NCBI RefSeq assembly: GCF_023016005.1
Contig: NZ_JALKAZ010000001.1
Location: forward strand, 496,001-560,000
Length of the DNA: 64,000 nt
Reading direction: 5' to 3'
Origin: Erythrobacter sp. F6033
GTDB taxonomy: Bacteria; Pseudomonadota; Alphaproteobacteria; Sphingomonadales; Sphingomonadaceae
Of this stretch, positions 8,226-16,675 are shown piece after piece; within the stretch, counting starts at the first letter, position 1, and each line of letters opens with the position of its first letter. The notes beneath the pieces are model-generated. The model worked only from the letters and a program-made list of their open reading frames with translations, had not been told where the DNA came from and did no database searches. The position numbers and the translations under genes are program-made.

Positions 8226-11200
8226 CTAAGATATATCTTCGTTGTCTAGATTCTCAGTCATTTCGACATCTTCGTCGAACACGTAGGATTCTAAAGCCTT
8301 CTCAGAAATCGTTCCTAACGGGTTCGAAATCGCGTCAGCCGCCTCCATCGCTTGGTCTACGGCTTCTAAGCCGACTGCACCGGCTGCAGAAAGGTGTCCC
8401 CAGAACGAATGACCTTTTCTTCCCTCGGTCTGATTATGAGGCTTTCCCTTTTGTCCAGTCGGCTTACCGTCCTTGTCCTTTAGGGCGTGACCTTTGTGTC
8501 TCATTCGCTTGCTTTTATCGTTGCTAGTTGCGCGTTCAAGCTCCGTGCTTTTTTGCTTGGTCCGAGATGTAATGTTTCCTTCCTTGCTTTTTCTAATCCG
8601 GATAGCTTCTTTCTTGGAGACTTTCCGGCCTAACTTAAATCCTTTTCGGGTTAACGTAATCAATCTCCAGCCCCATTTACCCGTAGGATCCGCGGCATTA
8701 ATCGGGTCCTGTCCAACATAGCCGTAGAGATTGACGTTGTCCTCATACCCAATCGGATCGGTCTGCATAAACCGGCCCAGCGCGGGTGAGTAGATGCGGG
8801 CTTTGTAGTAATACATCCCGAGCTCAGGGAGCCAGACTTGGCCCGTGTACTGGAACCGCCCGCTATTGCTGGAGCCGGGCTGACCGTACTCGTCATAAGT
8901 GTTCACCACCCGCGCGCCGTCTTGATAATTGGAGCTGTAGACGATCGATCCGCGCGCATCGCTCTGCAGGAACCGCGCCGAGCCAAGGCTTGCATATTGA
9001 CCGCTATAACTCACTAGAGGATCGTCAACGCCCTCGGCTGGCCCATGAACGTGCCGCGCCAGTGTGGTGCCGTTCGTGGCGAACTCTCCGACCATCGCAT
9101 CGCCGTCATGCAGATATGTGCGCTGATCATTTAATATGCCGCAGACATAGTTCTCAGTCTTGTAGAGACGGCCCAGCGGATCATAGAATAACCTTGCTGC
9201 AAGAACGTCCGTTGCGGTTGGGCAGCCGTTTTGAGATGCCTTGAACCGCATCTCAACCAGACGGTTTTCAACGTCGTAGAGATAGGTGTTGGAGCCATCA
9301 TCGATCAGATTGCCATTGTCGTCATACTCGTAAGTCGCGCCGCTGACAGAGGTATACTGGTTCAAACCGTTGGTCGCGTATGTCCGTGTGACCGGGTTCT
9401 GATATCCATCCCAGCTATAGGTGTCTCTGGTCTGGGTTTCGCTCTTGATCTGGGACGCGGCATTGCGCGTGAACGACCATGTGACGTCATACTGACTGCT
9501 AAGGCTGTCGATATTGATCGAAGCCATCCGGCCAATCGGATCATAGGTCCAGCTTTGATCTGGTGCAGAACCATACTTTGCAGCAGTCGCTAACTGACCA
9601 TTGGTGTTGTAATTATAGTCAACCAGAACTTCGCTAACGGGTCCTCTCAAACGGTTGAACTGACCACCTGACGAGTATTCATAGGTGAAGGTCTTGTTGT
9701 CCCAGCCATGGGTCACGCTCGTGCGCGATCCTGCGTTATTGTAGGTATAGCTGAGCGTCTTTCCTGAGCTTATGCCGGTCGTATCGATGGTCGAGATAAT
9801 CCGGCCATAGCGATCATAGGTTGAGCTCGTTCCAACCCCTGTATCGTTTCCAAAGCGAGCATGGGTCTGCAGCCCTCGGATATCGTAATCGTAATAGACG
9901 TCTCGCGTATGCTCAGCTGCCAGGTCGGTGCGATTTTCAACTTGCTTAACGATGACCCGATTGAGGTTGTCGTAAACATAGTCCAGCTCCGAGCCATCGC
10001 GTTTGACCAGCTTCGTGCGGTTCCCGTTTGCATCGTATTCGTAGCGTTCAAAATCGGTTGTGCTTGCGACTCCGGTGGTCGTCTTGGATGGGAAGTACCA
10101 GTGCGTCTGACGCCCGAACCCGTCATAGAGCATCTCCGCACGGTAGCCCCGCGCGTCGATCATCGAGGTCATCTCGCCAAGCGTGTTGAACTCATATGTC
10201 GCATAATTACGAACGAGTGATGTACCGACGCCCTGCTCAATCCGCTCAACGCGGCCTTCGCTGTCGTAATGGTTGCGGGTAATCCGATCAGGACCATCGC
10301 TGCTTACAGCACCGGCAACACAAGCGTCGGCAGGGAGACTGGAGAAGTTCATCCGCGCCGCTGTGCAAGTTCCCCGATTGAGAGCATCATAGCTCATTTG
10401 GGTCACCGCATAGGTCGTACCACCGGAGGCTTTGATTGTGCTTTTGACGGCCAGTCTGCGTGAGTTGTATTCGGTCTCGGCTTCGCTGATCACGGACAAA
10501 ACCGGATCGCCTGATGGTGAGAGATGGGTTGTGGTACCAGCAACCGTTCCGCTTTGCACTTCAAGCACCTGATCGTCGGCATCGCGGTAGGTTGTCTTGC
10601 TAGCAGGACGGCGACCGTTCTCACCCTTGGGCCCAATTTCCCATATCTTGCGACCGAGATCATCATAGCGCGCGTAAGTCGCGTCATAAGTGCCTGGAAG
10701 TGGACCATCCATAAATAGCTGTCGCCCAGCACTGTCATAACCATAGTTCGTTGTGAGTGGCCCGTTGCCAGCCCCGTCCGTTGCAGTCTGGCTGGCAGGA
10801 AGACGGGTCGACCCAAAGTAGGTGATTTCTCTGACAAACGAACTGGCTGTCCCGCACGTCAGCTCGGTTCCACTGGCATCATTCGCAGCTTCGCAAATCT
10901 CCTCTCGGATCAGACGGCCCTCATTGTCGTAGGTGTTCTTGACCTTGCGGCGCTTCCCGTTCTCATCCGCAGGGTCGAGTTGCTCAAGCAAGCCGCCGTG
11001 ACTGTTACTCCAAAGATAATCGGTCTGATTGCCTTTGGGATCGGTGGTCGACGTTGGAAGGAAGCACGTGACTGCATCGCACTCAAAGTAAGTGCTGTAA
11101 GTTGCAGTTTGCGTCAGTGAACCGCTTGGTCCAGTTTGAGTGAGGGACGTTACATTGCCGCTCAAGTCATATGTCAGGCTGCTCGAACGCCCGCCAGGGT

Positions 11201-12413
11201 AGTCAATGGAGTCGACTCGGGACCAGTAATTCTGGCCATTTGGATCGTAATTATAGGTGGTCGTCTGATTCTCAGAATTGGTAATCGACGTCACTCGCCG
11301 ACGCGGAGGTGAGCTGCTGTTGCCTTGCGAGGTTTGCGCATCGACCTCGACTTCAACGCGGCGATAAAAACCCTCTGGCCCCGTAATCACCATTCGGTCG
11401 AGCGCATCATACCAAAGCGAGTTATGTGTCACAGCGTAGTCATAATCGACGCCATCGCTGCTGATAGTAAGCGTGTAATCATCGTTATTGGCGCAAGGCT
11501 GCGTGCAGGCAATGTCGAAGGCCGGAGTGGTCTCACCCGGCAACGTCATCGAAGTCCCCGAATTGCGCCCCGGTCCCGAAATGGTCTGTTTGCATCCACT
11601 GCACGAGAAGATGCGACCATCAATATCCGTTACCAGCGTGCTGGAAGAATTACTGATGTCATAGGTCAGCGACGCCAGCGGAACATTGGGCGCTGCGACG
11701 GCAACAATCTCAGCCTTTTCGAGGGTTCGCCAGAGATACGACGTGGGGTCTGTGTTGTTCTGATAGGTGAACTTGAGCTGGTATCCAGAGCTGCTCGTCA
11801 CAGTGATCGGACGCAGCTCCCAAAAGGCCGTTCCTTGGATCGGATTGTTGCCTTGCTCATATGCAAAAGTGAGCGTCGGGCCGCCGGGTGTGGTTACCGT
11901 GGTTCCCATGTAGAAGAATGTTTCGCCACCGGTGGGCGGCGAGGTCTGCCCTCTTTTGACGTCAAAGACGATTTTTCGTCCGCTACCGCCTTGCGTGTAA
12001 GTAAAAGGCCCTTGAGTTGGGCCGCCATCAAGAACCGAGCCGCGCTCGCTCTTAACCCCGCAAGCGTCGAAACACTTGATGCTGTCCGATGCGAGGCCGC
12101 CTGCATTTATCTGATAACTTGTCTGATCAGTCGTTGAGTTTCCTCCGCTCGGCACCTTGCCTTGAAGAAGCGGATAGAAATCATCGAGCTTGCTAAAGGC
12201 AAGCTCTGGTGCAGCCGGGATAGCAAGCGTGGGAAGCTGACCATTTACCGCACCGCTCAGGAGGTCGACCCCATTCGGGTCAGGCTCAACGTCTAGCGGG
12301 TTTATCTCTTGCGCGTTTGCGACTGCGGGCAGCATCAATGCTGCGACCATTGCTAGAACCAAACCGGCAAGCTGCTTCGCAGCGCTCAAGTGGAGACGTG
12401 CAAACCAGATCAT
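8226..12413 (-). CDS. Exported YD/RHS-repeat protein with C-terminal toxin-like tip
   Basis: A 1395-residue RHS protein. I chose the ATG at 12413: it overlaps the previous gene's TGA (ATGA) and has GGAGGG eight bases upstream, whereas the ATG at 12440 has no site. Residues 1-34 are a Sec signal ending AVANA. The N-terminal domain (35-380) is followed by many YD repeats (for example YDLSGNVTSL, YDANGNRTKL, YDNLNRVIV) that form a sugar-strand cage. The RHS core ends at GRFMQTDPIGY and DPTG. After it comes a 150-residue tip (coded by 8229-8678) that is basic and has histidines in GHALKD, GKPHNQ and GHSFWGH. RHS tips are usually toxic enzymes; this one is not assigned. It may be surface-exposed or released. 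Confidence 0.85.
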   Translation of the reverse strand: MIWFARLHLSAAKQLAGLVLAMVAALMLPAVANAQEINPLDVEPDPNGVDLLSGAVNGQLPTLAIPAAPELAFSKLDDFYPLLQGKVPSGGNSTTDQTSYQINAGGLASDSIKCFDACGVKSERGSVLDGGPTQGPFTYTQGGSGRKIVFDVKRGQTSPPTGGETFFYMGTTVTTPGGPTLTFAYEQGNNPIQGTAFWELRPITVTSSSGYQLKFTYQNNTDPTSYLWRTLEKAEIVAVAAPNVPLASLTYDISNSSSTLVTDIDGRIFSCSGCKQTISGPGRNSGTSMTLPGETTPAFDIACTQPCANNDDYTLTISSDGVDYDYAVTHNSLWYDALDRMVITGPEGFYRRVEVEVDAQTSQGNSSSPPRRRVTSITNSENQTTTYNYDPNGQNYWSRVDSIDYPGGRSSSLTYDLSGNVTSLTQTGPSGSLTQTATYSTYFECDAVTCFLPTSTTDPKGNQTDYLWSNSHGGLLEQLDPADENGKRRKVKNTYDNEGRLIREEICEAANDASGTELTCGTASSFVREITYFGSTRLPASQTATDGAGNGPLTTNYGYDSAGRQLFMDGPLPGTYDATYARYDDLGRKIWEIGPKGENGRRPASKTTYRDADDQVLEVQSGTVAGTTTHLSPSGDPVLSVISEAETEYNSRRLAVKSTIKASGGTTYAVTQMSYDALNRGTCTAARMNFSSLPADACVAGAVSSDGPDRITRNHYDSEGRVERIEQGVGTSLVRNYATYEFNTLGEMTSMIDARGYRAEMLYDGFGRQTHWYFPSKTTTGVASTTDFERYEYDANGNRTKLVKRDGSELDYVYDNLNRVIVKQVENRTDLAAEHTRDVYYDYDIRGLQTHARFGNDTGVGTSSTYDRYGRIISTIDTTGISSGKTLSYTYNNAGSRTSVTHGWDNKTFTYEYSSGGQFNRLRGPVSEVLVDYNYNTNGQLATAAKYGSAPDQSWTYDPIGRMASINIDSLSSQYDVTWSFTRNAASQIKSETQTRDTYSWDGYQNPVTRTYATNGLNQYTSVSGATYEYDDNGNLIDDGSNTYLYDVENRLVEMRFKASQNGCPTATDVLAARLFYDPLGRLYKTENYVCGILNDQRTYLHDGDAMVGEFATNGTTLARHVHGPAEGVDDPLVSYSGQYASLGSARFLQSDARGSIVYSSNYQDGARVVNTYDEYGQPGSSNSGRFQYTGQVWLPELGMYYYKARIYSPALGRFMQTDPIGYEDNVNLYGYVGQDPINAADPTGKWGWRLITLTRKGFKLGRKVSKKEAIRIRKSKEGNITSRTKQKSTELERATSNDKSKRMRHKGHALKDKDGKPTGQKGKPHNQTEGRKGHSFWGHLSAAGAVGLEAVDQAMEAADAISNPLGTISEKALESYVFDEDVEMTENLDNEDIS

Positions 12414-12874
12414 TTGTTGCGCCCTCCGCTGCGTCCCCATGGAGAAGAAACGATTTCAGCCATCGCGCACAGAACAGCTGGGCGTTCGCCCATGATTTTC
12501 TCGGCTTGCGCCTGAAAGTGCGCATCTGGCTCGGAGGCGAGTTCACATATCTCGTCGCGCCATTTGCGCCGCTGACCGACACCAGCAAAGTTCCGCTCAC
12601 AGCTTTCGACCGCAAACCCCTTTGCGATTAGGGTTGGAGCGGACTGTACCGGCGCGATAACAGCCACCTTGCGTCCGTCAGCAGCCTCCCGCGCAAGACA
12701 AGCAGCACCCGGAACGAGCTTATCCGCTTCGACTTGTGCACTTGCCTCTTCAGGAGAGATCGAAATGCCGGTCGCGATCAGAGCGGTGGCAACTAGAATG
12801 CTGCGGTATTGCGACATGGAAAAGCACCTGTTGAGCGACATCTGCGAAAGATTGGATTGCGCCAATTTCTTCAA
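12410..12874 (-). CDS. Small exported Cys-containing protein in the RHS operon
   Basis: Up to 154 residues; family not recognised. The reading frame opens with TTG overlapping the previous stop (TTGA) and preceded by GAGGAG. A plausible alternative is the ATG at 12817, which would place the export signal (ILVATALIATGI, cleavage near ASA) at the N-terminus. Four cysteines after the signal suggest one or two disulfides. Its TGA overlaps the ATG of the RHS gene, so the two are translationally coupled and probably work together; a chaperone or anchor for the RHS protein is one possibility, without direct evidence. Confidence 0.65.
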   Translation of the reverse strand: MKKLAQSNLSQMSLNRCFSMSQYRSILVATALIATGISISPEEASAQVEADKLVPGAACLAREAADGRKVAVIAPVQSAPTLIAKGFAVESCERNFAGVGQRRKWRDEICELASEPDAHFQAQAEKIMGERPAVLCAMAEIVSSPWGRSGGRNK

Positions 12875-13503
12875 AGCTCCTCACCTCCACCGCCACCACA
12901 ATTGCCGGTCAGCGCAGTGAGCTGTCCGGTTGAGGATGCACCGAGCGAATCCTCAACCGTGTATGTGAATTGAGAAGAACCGAAGCTTGTATTGTCGAAA
13001 TCGATTTGGATCGTACTTGCAGAAAAGACAGACGCGCTCGATCCACCATTATTGTGCACCACGCTTGTAACCGTCAGCGGATAATTGCCCTCAGGGTCAG
13101 TATCGTTGGCGGTTACATTGACGAAGGTCGTCGCGAGGCAAGGACCTGACGCAGAGTCCGATGCCGTGACCGGGGGGTTATTACCCGGAGGCGGTGGTGG
13201 CGGCGGAGGCGGAGGCGGAGGTGGTGGCGGCGGAGGCGGAGGCGGAGGCGGTGTCGGCGGCGTGCACTCTGTCGCTCCAGCACTGGTATTGGTTGCGTAT
13301 TCCGTCCGGTTATCGGCCTGATCATAACAGATCGACTGTGTTTCGCCGTCATTTTGGCTGCCAGTGCCGCTCGTCACAACTTTTACTAGCCTACCCAAGG
13401 AATCGTACGTGTATTCTTCAGTGCTTGATTGAGCGTGAGCCTGTTCGGCAACCGTAAGCGGCACCAATGCTGTACCCGCTAACAACAGGATTCGAAGAAT
13501 CAA
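12871..13503 (-). CDS. Exported YD-stub / polyproline / cadherin-like protein
   Basis: A 210-residue protein from a TTG start with AGGGGG six bases upstream. A signal peptide ends at AHA (residue 24). A single YD repeat follows (YTYDSLGRLVKV) with a companion YDQADNRTEY, then a run of about 24 prolines broken by one Thr, then an Ig/cadherin-like domain (NNPPVTASDSA, with NDTDPEGN and FTYTVED typical of such folds). It looks like a remnant or dedicated first subunit of an RHS system: a YD starter unit joined by a rigid linker to an adhesion-type domain. First gene of the three-gene coupled operon. Confidence 0.75.
   Translation of the reverse strand: MILRILLLAGTALVPLTVAEQAHAQSSTEEYTYDSLGRLVKVVTSGTGSQNDGETQSICYDQADNRTEYATNTSAGATECTPPTPPPPPPPPPPPPPPPPPPPPPPGNNPPVTASDSASGPCLATTFVNVTANDTDPEGNYPLTVTSVVHNNGGSSASVFSASTIQIDFDNTSFGSSQFTYTVEDSLGASSTGQLTALTGNCGGGGGEEL
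13189..13252. repeat. GGC/GGA microsatellite coding for polyproline
   Basis: About 64 bases of GGC, GGA and GGT triplets that encode the proline run of the minus-strand protein. Such tracts can gain or lose triplets by slippage without breaking the frame. Open frames for glycine- or arginine-rich peptides in the other frames are shadows of this tract. Confidence 0.85.
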
Positions 13504-13997
13504 ATCAGCCCCCTAGTATTTCAATATCCAAGCATGAGAATTTCAAAATAAGAGTCAATGATTCGAAACATATAATTGCGAAAAGGTGCCAATCCCTTCG
13601 GAGAAACACGAACTTTGGCACAACATGATCATTTGGGCTGGGCCTGATAGATCGTCCCGAAACCCTCAATTCTTGGGGTTCACTCCAACGCTGAACACTG
13701 GACGATTCCAATGATCGTCCGCAACTGGGTCGGAAGTGGAAGGTCAGGTTATGACAGTTTCACCATAATGGGTGGTCACTCCGGTGAGAGCCCAGTTGCG
13801 GGCTGTCTGCTTTTGAGATCTCGGCGCTCGGTCTGGACGCTCACCTGACGACCCAGTCACAGTTACTATCCACCTCTCAGTTTTCGCTTTGGCTTTGTTG
13901 AGCATTCTAAAGGTCTGGCGGGAGCACGACGACCCGAATGCCCTTTGATCATGCGCAGTTGATTGAGCATCGGTCGAAATCGCCAAAACTGCGCGGT
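13504..13997. other. Intergenic region upstream of the RHS operon
   Basis: No supported gene in 494 bases. The promoter of the RHS operon should lie at the left end, which is A+T-rich (13510-13590). It carries one inverted copy of the dispersed repeat at 13723-13749 and a short hairpin at about 13663-13683 (AACCC, CAATTCTT, GGGGTT). Confidence 0.5.
13723..13749 (-). repeat. Dispersed intergenic repeat, copy 6 (inverted)
   Basis: On the minus strand it reads ACCTGACC followed by TTCCACTTCCGACCCA; it is nearly identical to copy 7 at 59559 (same orientation of blocks, differing at a few positions). Confidence 0.6.
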
Positions 13998-14447
13998 CTA
14001 GGTTTTCGAGACAAGCTTGATCAGGTCATTCTTACGCTCAGTGATCCACTGGTTTATCAAATCGGAAGTCGCCTCGGAGGGCGCGAGCAGCACTTTCCTT
14101 CGGTCCGAATTAGTCGATGATTTCTGTATCCACCCTTGAGCAATTAGCCGATGAAGATATCTGGTAGCGGTTGCCTGAGGAACTCCACTCGCAAGGACTG
14201 CATGTTTTATGTAGCACCTTCTTTGCTCGGACTGAGCCCAATAGATTTCCATCACAATGTCCAATGCCGGACTTTCACACCAGTCAGCGGGTAGAACTCC
14301 GCGCCTTGACTGCTTCGAACGCTCTAGATCAACAAGAACATCGTTGCTTGAGATATGAGCACCTCCACTGACATGTAGTAAATCTGCAGCGGCGGCTTGC
14401 AGCGTGGCTGCAGCAGTCTGAATATTGATATTGAAATTTTCACCCAT
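13998..14447 (-). CDS. MarR-like winged-helix regulator
   Basis: A 149-residue protein with a C-terminal winged-helix DNA-binding domain. The recognition region spans about residues 78-120 (a helix with ASGVPQATATRYLHRL and a wing ending SDRRKVLLA), as in MarR-type repressors. The N-terminal 40 residues are Ala-rich and may dimerise. GAGGG precedes the ATG. It is divergent from the DUF1800-DUF1501 genes with a 395-base A+T-rich gap between them, so self-regulation or control of that pair is plausible. No ligand is evident. Confidence 0.7.
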   Translation of the reverse strand: MGENFNINIQTAAATLQAAAADLLHVSGGAHISSNDVLVDLERSKQSRRGVLPADWCESPALDIVMEIYWAQSEQRRCYIKHAVLASGVPQATATRYLHRLIAQGWIQKSSTNSDRRKVLLAPSEATSDLINQWITERKNDLIKLVSKT

Positions 14448-14842
14448 CTACACACCCTCAAAATCAATAGGCGATACGAAAAGGAATCGGTGTCCTTTTT
14501 TGCCTGAGTGAATATTTAGCGGTGCAAACAACCTTAAGTGGCACTACATATTTTCTATAGTACACCCATAAACTTCACTCATTTTGGGGATTAAAATTAG
14601 CGAATTTTTGCAAAATTCAAATCTTCGTGACTCAAATTTGATCTAGATTAATTCGGGCTATTATCGGGCGGAGTGGACAACCTCGCAGCTCGCCCGTGTC
14701 GTTTTGCGAACTGCTTCGTTCAATGACATCAAGAAATAGTACCAAAATGAGTTCTAGTACGTAGTTTCGCGCATAATCTATCCAATTACATTCCAGTACG
14801 CCAATTGCCAGTGTTCTAACTGAATAGGCCTTGATTGGAAAA
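14448..14842. other. A+T-rich divergent promoter region
   Basis: No gene. The sequence drops sharply in G+C around 14500-14650, with segments such as TATTTTCTATAG near 14549, as expected of promoters for the two divergent genes. No exact long inverted repeat was found for the MarR-like regulator. Confidence 0.4.
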
Positions 14843-16666
14843 ATGGTTACATCAGTGCACAAGGATGAGCTCCTTACGAGCGGACCACCGACTTATGATG
14901 GTGACGCAAAGGGTTCCTCTCCAACTTCAGCGAAGGTTGCTCTTGGTACGATCAGCACTTTGGGCGCGGCGGCATGTGGAGGGAGCGGGGCAAACGGGAG
15001 TGCGCCGCCGATCCAATCGAACGGCAATAAAGGGTCGGGCGAACCCAAAAACGACGCGCTGAGCGAGGCGCAAGCTGCCCGCTTCTTGCTTCACGCGACC
15101 CTTTCTGCATCGGCCGAGCAAATCCAAAGCGTGATCGAGATGGGGTTTTCAAGTTGGTTGGAAAATGAAATGACAAGGCCCAATGATGGCACTGCTCGCC
15201 AATTCTTCAGCGATCGGAACTTCGATACCATCGATGAAAACAGCTATTTTAACGAGCAGCGGATGGCTGATTATATGCTCTGGAACCAGCTAATGGCTGG
15301 CGGAAATGGGCTCCGGAAGAGAATATCACTCGCACTATCAGAATTTTTTGTCGTGAACCTCGAGGACCTCAACATCAGGTGGCGCCCGCTAGCAATTGGC
15401 ACTTACTGGGACATGCTCAACGACAATGCGTTTGGGAATTTCCGGGAACTGTTGGAGGATGTCACGCTGAGCCCGGTGATGGCTAGCTTTCTTGATGTCA
15501 TTGGTAGCCAAAAATCCGACAAATCGACAAATCGAGAGCCGGACGAAAACTTTGCAAGAGAAATCATGCAGCTTTTCACGATTGGTTTAGTTGAACTCAA
15601 CCTAGACGGCACACCGAAAGGACAAGCAGGTGAGGTTATTGAAACCTATACCAACGATGATGTGGTCGGCTTGGCCAAGTGCTTCACTGGATACAACCTC
15701 GATTTCTCAAATACGAGCATTTCCACGCATCCGACCGCAGGTTGGGCGCTAGAAGAGCCAGATTTCCTTTATGAGCCCATAACGGCTGATCCGCAAAAGT
15801 GGCGAAGGCCGCAATCATCCTCTCTTCATTCATTCGAAGAGAAATCATTTTTAGATGTGATCATTCCAGCAGGATCCGGGCCTGAGACAACGCTGGAGCT
15901 AGCTCTGGACACATTGTTCGCCCACCCCAATGTGGGACCATTTTTTGGCAAGCAGATGATTCAGCGTCTAACGACAAGCAATCCTTCACCCGGATACGTG
16001 AGCCGTGTCGCCAGCGCCTTCAATGACAATGGAAACGGCATAAGAGGTGATTTGAGCGCGGTTTTCAAAGCAATTCTTTTGGATGATGAAGCGCGTTCGG
16101 AAGCATCAGTAACCGATCCTCGGTTCGGTAAGCTCAGAGAGCCGATCCTGAGGCTTGCACAGTGGGGCCGATCTTTCCATGCATCGTCGATCTCAGGGAA
16201 TTGGACGATTGATCGACTTGATCGAAACTACGACCAATTGGGTCAATCCCCATTTCGGTCGCCGACGGTCTTCAATTTCTTCAGGCCGTCATTTGTCGGT
16301 GGAGCGTCAAACGCACAGCGCAATGAAATGGTCGCACCAGAGTTTGCTTTGGCGAATGAAACCTCAGTCGCAGGATACCTCAATTTCATTCAACTTATGA
16401 TCGACGGTCAAGGGTACGCATCTCGGGATGTTCGAGCTTCATTCTCAGATCAAATTGAGCTGGCAAATGATCCGCAAGCCCTGGTGGACCATCTCGATTT
16501 GGTCATGACAGCTCAACAGATGAGCCCTCGCACTAAGTTACTGATACTGGAGGCTGTGGAATCAATCGCTCTGGAAACGTCCGCCGATCAAGCCGGGAAA
16601 CTGAAGCGCGTCCGGATTGCCGCATTCTTAACCATGGCCTCCCCCGATTACCTCGTGCAACGTTAG
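14843..16666 (+). CDS. DUF1800-family protein
   Basis: A 607-residue protein from the ATG at 14843 (a TTG lies 12 bases upstream). The first 70 residues are low-complexity with a short hydrophobic segment around residue 40 and one Cys, so it may be exported, possibly as a lipoprotein-like form. The DUF1800 domain occupies roughly 80-600 and includes the diagnostic DENFAREIMQLFTIGL stretch and a later NDNGNGIRGDL element. DUF1800 proteins are widespread, mostly periplasmic or surface-linked and of unknown biochemistry. It is followed nine bases later by a DUF1501 gene, the usual pairing. Confidence 0.85.
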   Translation: MVTSVHKDELLTSGPPTYDGDAKGSSPTSAKVALGTISTLGAAACGGSGANGSAPPIQSNGNKGSGEPKNDALSEAQAARFLLHATLSASAEQIQSVIEMGFSSWLENEMTRPNDGTARQFFSDRNFDTIDENSYFNEQRMADYMLWNQLMAGGNGLRKRISLALSEFFVVNLEDLNIRWRPLAIGTYWDMLNDNAFGNFRELLEDVTLSPVMASFLDVIGSQKSDKSTNREPDENFAREIMQLFTIGLVELNLDGTPKGQAGEVIETYTNDDVVGLAKCFTGYNLDFSNTSISTHPTAGWALEEPDFLYEPITADPQKWRRPQSSSLHSFEEKSFLDVIIPAGSGPETTLELALDTLFAHPNVGPFFGKQMIQRLTTSNPSPGYVSRVASAFNDNGNGIRGDLSAVFKAILLDDEARSEASVTDPRFGKLREPILRLAQWGRSFHASSISGNWTIDRLDRNYDQLGQSPFRSPTVFNFFRPSFVGGASNAQRNEMVAPEFALANETSVAGYLNFIQLMIDGQGYASRDVRASFSDQIELANDPQALVDHLDLVMTAQQMSPRTKLLILEAVESIALETSADQAGKLKRVRIAAFLTMASPDYLVQR

Positions 16667-16675
16667 GAGCCCGCC

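Noticed and set aside
9231..9593. Long open frames antisense to the RHS gene (also 11325-12137)
   Set aside because: Shadows of the YD-repeat coding sequence; the RHS frame explains the DNA fully.
13085..13457. Glycine- and arginine-rich open frames over the GGC tract
   Set aside because: Produced by reading the polyproline-coding tract in other frames.
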